This document shows positions 27,309 to 34,112 of a DNA stretch of 64,000 bases, one piece after another; positions within the stretch are counted from its first letter, which is position 1, and every line of letters begins with the position of its first letter. The notes below the pieces were generated by a model. It was not told the origin of the DNA. It worked only from the letters and a program-made list of their open reading frames with translations, and made no database searches. The stretch lies in contig DBQI01000023.1 in NCBI GenBank assembly GCA_002305165.1, positions 118,916-182,915 on the forward strand, written 5' to 3'. The position numbers were made by a program, and so were the translations under genes. This stretch comes from Armatimonadetes bacterium UBA1398. GTDB taxonomy: Bacteria > Armatimonadota > Zipacnadia > UBA1398.

Positions 27309-28625
27309 ATGCAGCATCTGATCGATATAGCCCAGGCTGCCTGTGAGGCCGCCCTCAAAGCGGGCGCCGACTGTGCCGACGTCAGCGTGCGCGAAGCAGC
27401 TAGTCGGAGTGTCGACTTGGAGATCGGTGAGGTCAAGAACTCGGAAGTCAGCATCTCCTCGGGCCTCTCCGTCCGCGCCTTCTCACGGGGCGCGTGCGGA
27501 TGGGCGTCAGCGAGCAGGCTGGACTTGGCGGACGCGCGCGGGGCGGGCGAGGATGCCGCAGCCCTCGCGAGGGCCGCCGACCCTGACCCCGACTTCATCG
27601 ATCTGCCAACAGGGGGCGCGGAGGCTGAGATTGCCGGCCTGTACGATGAGGCCGTGTCGGGTATCTCTCTCCACGACCTTGTGGAGTTCCTGGCCCCGGA
27701 GATCGACGCGATACGCGCGAAGGCCCCAGGGGCCATCATCAGCGGAGGCGCCGACGCTGGGTACGGGGCGTACGTGTACGTCAGTAGTAAAGGCCACGTC
27801 GTCACGAATCGGGGATCGAACGTCTCCTGTGGCATCGCCGCGGCGGTCCGCCGCGGCGATGACGTGGGCATGTACCACGACTGGGAGTTCGCCCGCACCC
27901 TCGATCGGTTCAATCCCGCTGGCATCGGCGATGCGGCGGTAGACGAGGCCCTGAACCTACTCGGCTCCCGCCCGGGACCATCAGCCGAACTCCCCATCGT
28001 TTTCGGGTATGACGCCAGCCGAGGGGCCCTCTCGTCCCTCATTGGGGCCATTGACGCCGAGGAGATCCAGCGCGGCCGGTCCTTCATGGCCGGCATGGTC
28101 GGTAAGCGCGTGGCTTCCGAGGCCATCACCCTCACTGACGATCCATTCATTCCGGGGGGCGCGGGCAGTTCAGCGACCGATGGCGAGGGCGTCCCCCATC
28201 GCAAATGGGTGCTCGTGGACCGCGGGATCCTCACTACGTACCTCCACGATTCGTACACGGCTGGCAAAGACGGCGTTGCCAACACGGCCCACTCCACGCG
28301 TGGCGGGCGCTCTGCCACGAACGTCATTCCCACCCTGGGGAGTCGCACACAGGCGGAGCTGATCGCGGAGATCGAAGAGGGCATCTTCGTGCGTTCGGCC
28401 CACATCGCCGTTAACGACGCGACGGGTGACTTCTCGCAGGTCATCGACTTCGGGTACAAGATCGAGCGCGGCGAGTTGGCCTATCCCCTCAAGGAGACCA
28501 TGATCTCAGGGAGTTACCTGGATCTCCTCGCGGCTATAGACGCAGTGAGCTCTGACTACCGTGAGAAACCTGGCATGATCATGCCTGCGATTCGGGCGTC
28601 CAAGGTGCGGGTGATCGGGAGGTAG
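27309..28625 (+). CDS. tldE: TldE/PmbA-type partner of TldD
   Basis: A 438-residue paralogue of TldD without the HExxxH motif, as expected for TldE (PmbA), the non-catalytic half of the TldD-TldE heterodimer. Conserved features include VSVREAASRSVDLEIGEVKNSE at the start (a strand that pairs with the partner), the RGRSF/GK...ITLTDDPFIPGG segment, GVPHRKWVLVDRGILTTYLHDSYTA and the C-terminal AIRASKVRVIG. It follows tldD with a 21-base gap and has GGAAGGA before ATG 27309. Its stop precedes the next gene by 8 bases, so the DUF4185-like gene may be read from the same transcript, though a functional link is not apparent. Confidence 0.9.
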   Translation: MQHLIDIAQAACEAALKAGADCADVSVREAASRSVDLEIGEVKNSEVSISSGLSVRAFSRGACGWASASRLDLADARGAGEDAAALARAADPDPDFIDLPTGGAEAEIAGLYDEAVSGISLHDLVEFLAPEIDAIRAKAPGAIISGGADAGYGAYVYVSSKGHVVTNRGSNVSCGIAAAVRRGDDVGMYHDWEFARTLDRFNPAGIGDAAVDEALNLLGSRPGPSAELPIVFGYDASRGALSSLIGAIDAEEIQRGRSFMAGMVGKRVASEAITLTDDPFIPGGAGSSATDGEGVPHRKWVLVDRGILTTYLHDSYTAGKDGVANTAHSTRGGRSATNVIPTLGSRTQAELIAEIEEGIFVRSAHIAVNDATGDFSQVIDFGYKIERGELAYPLKETMISGSYLDLLAAIDAVSSDYREKPGMIMPAIRASKVRVIGR

Positions 28626-28633
28626 GTGGCGCG

Positions 28634-29659
28634 ATGTCCATTCCGTTGCTGATCGGGTTCATGCTGTGCCTTCAGGCGTCGGCGCCGTACCCTCCCAGCG
28701 ATGTCATCGCGGGGGTCGAGTTCGACTTCGCACTACTAGACGAGCGCGCCCCTGGCAGCGACAACTGGCCCTGTACCTGGTCGACGGACGGTCACCTATA
28801 CACCACATGGGGCGACGGCGGCGGGTTCGGGGGGACCAACAGCGAGGGACGGGTGAGCCTTGGCGTGGCCCGAGTTGAGGGGCCCGCGGACCATTACACA
28901 GGGATCAACGTCTGGGGTGGCGTGGAAGCCGAGTCGCGAGCTACTTTCGGCGGGAAGAGCTACGGCATCCTGGCCGTCGGAAGTACCCTGTATCTCTGGG
29001 TGTCCCCGGGCTCTGGCCTGGAGAACAACCGAGAAGCGCGGCTGGCGATGTCTAGGGATGGCGGTCGCTCATGGGAGCTCGCCGACTGGGCTTTCACCGC
29101 CGACCAGCAGGTGGCGTTGCCCGCCTTCTGCCAGTTCGGCCCCGGCAATACGGGCGCGCCCGGTGAGTATGCCTACCTATACGCGCCGAAGCTTCTGGAT
29201 GCCCAGGGTGATCTGCAGCGCCCTGGCGAGGTCTGGCTGATGCGGGTCCCCCGGGACCGGGTGATGGATCGGTCGGCGTATGAGTTCTACGGGGGCAGCG
29301 GCGCAGATGGCCCCAACTGGTCAGGCGAGATCGAGGCTCGGCAGCCCGTCTTCCAGGATCCCGAAGGCGTCCGGCTACTCAGTGTGAGCTACCACCCAGG
29401 ACTGGAACGCTACCTCCTGTGTACTGAGCATACAGAGTCACACCGCTCGAATCTGGGCGTCTTCGACGCCCCTAGCCCGTGGGGACCCTGGACGACTGTG
29501 CTCTACGAGGAGCGGTGGGGCGGGTACGATACGGCCTTCTACTGGAACTTCCCCACCAAGTGGTTCGAGGCGGACGGTCTGGGCTTCACGCTGGTGTTCA
29601 CAGGCACGCGGACCCTCGATGCCTGGAATGCGGTACCAGGCCGGTTCATCCTCCGCTGA
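28634..29659 (+). CDS. Secreted beta-propeller protein, DUF4185-like
   Basis: A 341-residue protein with a short signal peptide (LLIGFMLCLQASA). The mature sequence has WPCTWSTDGHLYTTWGDGGGF near the N-terminus, S-x-D-G-G-x-S-W in MSRDGGRSWELADW (an Asp-box), and W-x-Y-Y or Y-L-Y strands repeated at ~50-residue spacing. This fits a five-bladed propeller of the DUF4185 type, related to GH-like propellers and sialidases. Enzyme activity is unproven for most members; a sugar-binding or hydrolytic role is inferred from the fold and from the beta-mannosidase gene downstream. ATG 28634 follows GGGAGG that overlaps the end of tldE. Confidence 0.68.
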   Translation: MSIPLLIGFMLCLQASAPYPPSDVIAGVEFDFALLDERAPGSDNWPCTWSTDGHLYTTWGDGGGFGGTNSEGRVSLGVARVEGPADHYTGINVWGGVEAESRATFGGKSYGILAVGSTLYLWVSPGSGLENNREARLAMSRDGGRSWELADWAFTADQQVALPAFCQFGPGNTGAPGEYAYLYAPKLLDAQGDLQRPGEVWLMRVPRDRVMDRSAYEFYGGSGADGPNWSGEIEARQPVFQDPEGVRLLSVSYHPGLERYLLCTEHTESHRSNLGVFDAPSPWGPWTTVLYEERWGGYDTAFYWNFPTKWFEADGLGFTLVFTGTRTLDAWNAVPGRFILR

Positions 29660-29665
29660 CACCCA

Positions 29666-29707
29666 CCGGCAGGGGGATCTCGTCCGAGGTGCGAAGCCTC
29701 CTGCCGG
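29666..29707 (+). promoter_or_regulatory. Inverted repeat touching the beta-mannosidase ribosome-binding site
   Basis: CCGGCAGG (29666-29673) is complementary to CCTGCCGG (29700-29707) with a 26-base loop. The right arm abuts and partly covers the GGGAG that serves ATG 29720, so the folded form could mask the ribosome-binding site, or it may simply mark the end of the upstream gene. Confidence 0.3.
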
Positions 29708-29719
29708 GAGTGATCATCC

Positions 29720-32218
29720 ATGTCCGCCTCGACCGTCATCGACCTATCCCATGCCGACTGGCGTGTGCGCCCATACCACCCCAACGAAGCCGACCACCAA
29801 CAGGCCTGGAAACAACCGCCCACCGAGAGCATGGAGATACCTGCCAAGGTGCCGGGAGATGTCGTCACCGACGTCATCAGCGCAGAGAGCGGCCCTCACC
29901 CGTACGTGGACCGGAACAACCGGCAGTACGAGTGGATCGCGCAGCGGGACTGGCTCTACCGGCTTGACTTCGATGCCCCGACGCTCCATGGCCGCGATGC
30001 CCGTATCGAGTTCGAAGCCGTGGACTACCGATGCACGGTGTGGCTCAACGGGGTGCAAGTAGGTGGCCATCAGGGGGCCAGCGACGCTTTCGCGGTCGAC
30101 GTGAGCCAGGCGATCCAACCAGGGCGCAACCGCCTTCATGTGTTAGTTCGGTGCGCTGAGCCGGAGCCAGGGCAGATCGGCCGCACGAGCGAGGTGCGCA
30201 CCTGGAAGCCACGCTTCGCCTACGGCTGGGACTGGAATTGCCGCCTCATCCCCCTCGGCATCTGGGGCCCTGTGCGCCTGCGGCTATCCAGGGGCGTCCG
30301 GATCGATGATATGTGGTGGCGAAGCCGGATCGCCGATGACTTGGGCACTGCGGAAGTCATCCTCATCGGGTCCCTGCACTCCGACTCGTATCGATGGGTG
30401 AAGGCGCGTGGAACCCTGGCGGCGGATGGAGCGACCGTGGCGGAGTCGGCCGAGGACGTGTTCCTTGCGCCCGGCGCTAACGAGGTGCGTCTGACCCTGA
30501 CTGTTCCCGAACCGCGACTGTGGTGGCCCAATGGCTACGGAGAGGCCTTCCTGCATGAGGCCACGCTGAGCGTTGAGGGACAGGATGTTGGCAAGGCGAC
30601 TCGCTCGCTGCGGGTTGGCCTGCGACGGCTGGAGTGGACCCGGACCGAAGGCGCGCCCGAGGATTCCCTGCCCTACACGCCGGTGGTGAACGGGCAACGC
30701 GTCTACATCCAGGGGTTCAACTGGGTGCCGCCCGATAACCTCTACGGGTACGCGGCGGCGCGGCATGCCCCGTCGGTCAAGCTAGCCGCCGAGGCGCACT
30801 CGACGATGCTTCGCGTCTGGGGCGGCGCCCAGATCGCCGCGCCGGCGTTCTATGACGCCTGCGACGAGTACGGCCTCCTCGTGTGGCAGGAGTTCACCCA
30901 GTCCTCATCGGGTATCGACAACGAGCCGCCTGCTGACCCCGGGTACCTAGCCATGGCGACCCGCGAGGCGCGGGGGATCGTGCGGAAGCTGCGTCGTCAC
31001 ACCTGCCTAGCGGCCTGGTGTGGCGGCAACGAGCTGATGTACAGCGACTCGAAGCCCCTGGGCCTCGATCACCCGACCGTGGCGGCATTGGGCGAGGTCG
31101 TCAAGGAGATGGATCCCGACCGCTACTACCTGCCGACCTCGGCCTCGGGACCCCTGGCGGGGCCAGACCTAGAGCGCCGCGGCCAGATGCACGATATCCA
31201 CGGGCCGTGGACGTACGGCGGACCGGTCGAGCACTACCGTCTCTGGGACGGCGTTGATGCGCTCCTCCACGCGGAGATGGGCTCCCCCGGCGCGGCGAAC
31301 CTCGAGACGCTGCGCAAGTGGGTCTCGGAACCGTGCATCTGGCCACCGGATGAGACGAACCCGATGTGGATGCACAGAGGCGCATGGTGGATCGTGCGGC
31401 ACCAGGTTGAGAGCCTGTTCGGGCCGTTCGAGACCATTGAGCCCTTCATCATCGCCTCTCAGTATCTCCATGGCGAGGCGCTGAGATATGCGGTCGAGGC
31501 GGCTCGGCGGCGGCAGTGGCTCTGCGCCGGTACCTTGATCTGGCAGCTCAACGAGGCGTACCCCAACAACTCCTGCACGAACGTCGTCGATTACGAGCTT
31601 CGGACGAAGCCGGCTTATGTCGCAGTGAGGAAGGCTCAGGCGCCGATCCACGCCTCGGCCAGCTACCGGGGCCTGGGCTGGAACGACAGCGACCATTTCG
31701 AGGCAGGCGTCTACCTCTCCAGCGCTGTTTGGTGCCTGGAGGACTGCCGCGTGGTGGCCGAGGTGCTGGGCCTGGATGGGACTATCCGGCACAGCCAGGA
31801 TCTCGTTCTCTACAAGAAGCGTCCTGGCACCCGCCAGGCCTTTGACGTCTCCTGGCCGATAGCCGGTGAGGAGGTCTTCGTGCTCCGGGTTCGGGTGGAG
31901 CATCCATGGGTCACCCGCGACGCGACCACCGACATCCTGTTCAGCTCACGCCCGGCCCCGATCTTCGGCGGCGTGTTCGACCTGCCCAGAGCCGAGGTCG
32001 CGATCGAGCGCGATGGGAATGGGACGCGGGTCACTAACACCGGCTCCGTTCTCGCCCTACCCATTGCCGCGCACTGCGAGCCCCGAGAGCTGGGCGATAG
32101 CGCTCCGCTGGACAGCCTCTTCGCCCTATTGCCTGGCGAGACCGTAACGCTCCTACCGCCCGGCAGCGACCGTCGCGTCCGGCTGGCGGGCTTCAACATC
32201 GGTCAGGTGGTTGGGTAG
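29720..32218 (+). CDS. GH2 beta-mannosidase
   Basis: An 832-residue enzyme with GH2 architecture: an N-terminal jelly-roll sugar-binding domain (WLYRLDFDAP, VWLNGVQVGGHQGASDAF), immunoglobulin-like domains, and a TIM barrel. The barrel has LRVWGGAQIAAPAFYDACDEYGLLVWQEF; the acid/base Glu438 is in WCGGNELMYSD, and the likely nucleophile Glu519 is in HAEMGSPG. The combination of RVWGGG-like and CGGNE motifs is typical of beta-mannosidases rather than beta-galactosidases. No signal peptide is present, so it should act in the cytoplasm on imported manno-oligosaccharides or N-glycan cores. It probably shares a transcript with the DUF4185-like gene. Confidence 0.9.
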   Translation: MSASTVIDLSHADWRVRPYHPNEADHQQAWKQPPTESMEIPAKVPGDVVTDVISAESGPHPYVDRNNRQYEWIAQRDWLYRLDFDAPTLHGRDARIEFEAVDYRCTVWLNGVQVGGHQGASDAFAVDVSQAIQPGRNRLHVLVRCAEPEPGQIGRTSEVRTWKPRFAYGWDWNCRLIPLGIWGPVRLRLSRGVRIDDMWWRSRIADDLGTAEVILIGSLHSDSYRWVKARGTLAADGATVAESAEDVFLAPGANEVRLTLTVPEPRLWWPNGYGEAFLHEATLSVEGQDVGKATRSLRVGLRRLEWTRTEGAPEDSLPYTPVVNGQRVYIQGFNWVPPDNLYGYAAARHAPSVKLAAEAHSTMLRVWGGAQIAAPAFYDACDEYGLLVWQEFTQSSSGIDNEPPADPGYLAMATREARGIVRKLRRHTCLAAWCGGNELMYSDSKPLGLDHPTVAALGEVVKEMDPDRYYLPTSASGPLAGPDLERRGQMHDIHGPWTYGGPVEHYRLWDGVDALLHAEMGSPGAANLETLRKWVSEPCIWPPDETNPMWMHRGAWWIVRHQVESLFGPFETIEPFIIASQYLHGEALRYAVEAARRRQWLCAGTLIWQLNEAYPNNSCTNVVDYELRTKPAYVAVRKAQAPIHASASYRGLGWNDSDHFEAGVYLSSAVWCLEDCRVVAEVLGLDGTIRHSQDLVLYKKRPGTRQAFDVSWPIAGEEVFVLRVRVEHPWVTRDATTDILFSSRPAPIFGGVFDLPRAEVAIERDGNGTRVTNTGSVLALPIAAHCEPRELGDSAPLDSLFALLPGETVTLLPPGSDRRVRLAGFNIGQVVG

Positions 32219-32250
32219 CAAGAGCACTGAGGAGTATTCGCATTCTGGTG

Positions 32251-32279
32251 TTGCATGCTACGGGATGATACGTTATGAT
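32251..32279 (+). promoter_or_regulatory. Sigma-70-type promoter of the second prepilin operon
   Basis: TTGCAT at 32251-32256 and TATGAT at 32274-32279 are separated by exactly 17 bases. A start near 32286 would leave a leader of about 14 bases including the GGAGGTG site for ATG 32300. This is the cleanest promoter match in the window and lies in an unusually AT-rich patch. Confidence 0.6.
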
Positions 32280-32299
32280 GCGCTATGGAGGTGTATTCC

Positions 32300-32959
32300 A
32301 TGAAGCATCGTGCGTTCACCCTGATCGAGTTGCTCGTCGTTATTGCCATTATCGCGATACTCGCCGCCATCCTTTTCCCGGTCTTTGCACAGGCCAGAGA
32401 GAAGGCCCGATCGATCTCGTGTCTCAGCAACTTGCGGCAGTGGGGAACTGCATCGATGATGTATTCCGAGGACTATGACGAGATGATCACTCCTCACTGC
32501 TTGCGCGACTTCGACGACCTGTCCAAGCCAGTGGACGCGTTCTGGTACGAGCTTCTGCAGCCCTATGCGAAGAACGTGGAGCTTATCGTGTGCCCATCCC
32601 ATCGGGGAGGGGGAGTCAAAGGGGGCCATGGCTACGTCGGGAGCTACGGGTATATCTGCGACGGGTTCACCCTGGATCCCAACAACGTGAACTACACTGG
32701 CCTGCCCTATCGCGGCCTAGGCAGCATAGCGGCGATCTATTACCCCGCGGAGATGATCATGCTGGGCGAGGTCGAAAAGGCCGTGTGCCGTGTATGCCCC
32801 CTGTACCACGATCACGGAGGACCCACGCTTCCGCCGATCTGGCCCGTCCAGCTGATTCACCAGGGAGGCAGCAACTACACCTTCTTCGACGGTCATGCGA
32901 AGTGGTCCACGTACGAGGGCACGATCAGTGGGCGCGATATGTGGAAGAACCTGCGGTAG
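32300..32959 (+). CDS. Prepilin-like protein, H-x9-DG (DUF1559 type)
   Basis: A 219-residue protein starting KHRAFTLIELLVVIAII, with the prepilin peptidase site before F, E at +5 and a hydrophobic helix, then FPVFAQAREKAR. The C-terminal motif is H-Q-G-G...F-D-G, matching H-x9-DG. It resembles the protein at 601-1314 in both signatures but differs in the middle. It probably forms a surface pseudopilin. ATG 32300 is chosen because GGAGGTG at 32287-32293 is 6 bases upstream; the in-frame ATG 32285 sits upstream of that site. It heads an operon with a thioredoxin-fold membrane protein and a HTH-thioredoxin protein (gaps of 9 and 29 bases). Confidence 0.87.
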   Translation: MKHRAFTLIELLVVIAIIAILAAILFPVFAQAREKARSISCLSNLRQWGTASMMYSEDYDEMITPHCLRDFDDLSKPVDAFWYELLQPYAKNVELIVCPSHRGGGVKGGHGYVGSYGYICDGFTLDPNNVNYTGLPYRGLGSIAAIYYPAEMIMLGEVEKAVCRVCPLYHDHGGPTLPPIWPVQLIHQGGSNYTFFDGHAKWSTYEGTISGRDMWKNLR

Positions 32960-32968
32960 GAGGCGAGC

Positions 32969-33457
32969 ATGAGACCGGTTTACACGCTGACACTGGTAGG
33001 CGTGGCGGCTGTTGTGGCCGCAGGCACCATTTGGTACTACGCCACACGGTACCCGAGCATTCCCGAGGGTGCGACGCTCCTGAGGCTCTCCTGCGCCGAC
33101 TGCAGCCCACCGGCATCGCAGGCCAACTCAAAGGAGCCCATGCCGGCGATACCCACGGGCTCGGGATTGCCGTGCCTAGTTCAGTTCGAGGTGCCCGGCA
33201 GCGCGGAGTGCGAGTCTGCGGGCGAGGCTCTGGAGGCGACGGGCTCCAAGCTGGAGGGCGCGCTGGACACGCTCCGCATCGACGCTGAGGAGTTCCCCCA
33301 GGCGGGAACTGAGTGGCGGCTACATATCGTGCCAACCCATGTCTTAGTCTCCCCTGAGGGTGAGGAGCTGTGGCGGCACGAGGGCGCGATCACCGAGGAC
33401 GAGCTTCTCGAGGGAGTGTCCGGAGCCGTGGACGCCTCGGGCTCAGTCGAGAGTTGA
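32969..33457 (+). CDS. Membrane-anchored thioredoxin-fold protein with atypical cysteines
   Basis: A 162-residue protein with one N-terminal membrane helix (residues ~5-25), so the rest is extracytoplasmic. After a linker containing C-A-D-C at ~43-46, the sequence follows a thioredoxin layout: strand CLVQFEVPG, a helix, strand LDTLRIDAEE, the cis-proline strand IVPTHVLVSPEGEELWRHEG, and a final helix. Where thioredoxins carry the C-x-x-C at the start of the first helix, this has G-S-A-E-C-E, a single cysteine. The C-A-D-C pair lies outside the fold. It may be a non-reducing thiol carrier, a structural Trx-like domain, or a protein that forms a mixed disulfide with a partner. It is co-transcribed with a pseudopilin. 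Confidence 0.62.
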   Translation: MRPVYTLTLVGVAAVVAAGTIWYYATRYPSIPEGATLLRLSCADCSPPASQANSKEPMPAIPTGSGLPCLVQFEVPGSAECESAGEALEATGSKLEGALDTLRIDAEEFPQAGTEWRLHIVPTHVLVSPEGEELWRHEGAITEDELLEGVSGAVDASGSVES

Positions 33458-33486
33458 GCTGAGGAGCAGAGAGAGGCGGCGACGCT

Positions 33487-34086
33487 ATGGACCATCTGAC
33501 GGTCACAAAGGTAGCGGAGATCCTGCACCTTAGCACCGCCACCGTGAAGCGCTACATCTACGATGGCCGTATCGCTTCGGTGAAGCTCCCGGGGGGACAG
33601 CATCGCATTCCGCGATCAGAGGTCGATCGGCTGCTCGCCGCGCAGACCGCGGACGCCCCGACGGAATCGCAGCAGCCGTGCGAGGATCTAGCGAGTCGAG
33701 TTGATGTCCTGGAGCGGTGGATCAGCGAGCAGGAGGCTGAGATCGAGCGGCTCAACTCCTCGCTGCAGGTGCTCGCGTCGTACGTGGGGCGGGCTGACGC
33801 GGCGGACACCGCCCTGCCCTCCTCCCAGGGACCCATGCCGCCTCGGATTCTGGTTCTGGGTCCTGGCTGCCGCCGGTGCCAGAACCTCTACGACCTTACC
33901 GCGAAGGCCCTCCGGACTCTGGGGCTGAGCACCGACTCGCTGGGCAAGGTCACGGACGTGGCCGCCATCGCCGAGTACGGACCGGTACTCACGCCCGCAT
34001 TGGTGATCGACGGCGAACTGGTCGTGTCCGGCCGCATTCCATCGGAGGACAGCCTGCGGGATACGTTGTCGCGCCGCCTCAACTAG
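33487..34086 (+). CDS. HTH (MerR/excisionase-type) DNA-binding domain fused to a redox-active thioredoxin-like domain
   Basis: A 199-residue protein in three parts. Residues 1-52 form an excisionase/MerR-type winged helix (TVTKVAEILHLSTATVKRYIYDGRI, then GGQHRIPRSEVDRLL). Residues ~66-100 form a charged coiled-coil likely to dimerise it. Residues ~118-195 match the small thioredoxin-like redox-disulfide family: ILVLGPGCRRC with C128-x-x-C131, then the cis-proline segment TPALVIDGELVVSGRIPS. The Trx part is known as a stand-alone protein in many prokaryotes; joining it to DNA binding suggests a thiol-based redox sensor. It is the last gene of the prepilin operon and is closed by a 15-bp perfect stem-loop. 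Targets are unknown; its own operon is a natural candidate. Confidence 0.83.
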   Translation: MDHLTVTKVAEILHLSTATVKRYIYDGRIASVKLPGGQHRIPRSEVDRLLAAQTADAPTESQQPCEDLASRVDVLERWISEQEAEIERLNSSLQVLASYVGRADAADTALPSSQGPMPPRILVLGPGCRRCQNLYDLTAKALRTLGLSTDSLGKVTDVAAIAEYGPVLTPALVIDGELVVSGRIPSEDSLRDTLSRRLN

Positions 34087-34105
34087 ATGTGGCGGCGCGA
34101 CAACG
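34064..34105. terminator. Perfect 15-bp stem-loop between convergent genes
   Basis: CGTTGTCGCGCCGCC (34064-34078) is the exact complement of GGCGGCGCGACAACG (34091-34105), with a 12-base loop holding the TAG stop of the HTH-thioredoxin gene. The convergent GH127 gene stops 7 bases further. No U tract on either strand; a bidirectional terminator is the simplest reading. Confidence 0.65.
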
Positions 34106-34112
34106 CCTGCTG

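Noticed and set aside
33487..33640. Phage excisionase based on the HTH alone
   Set aside because: The HTH is joined to a coiled-coil and a thioredoxin-like domain, and no integrase, att site or other phage gene is nearby.
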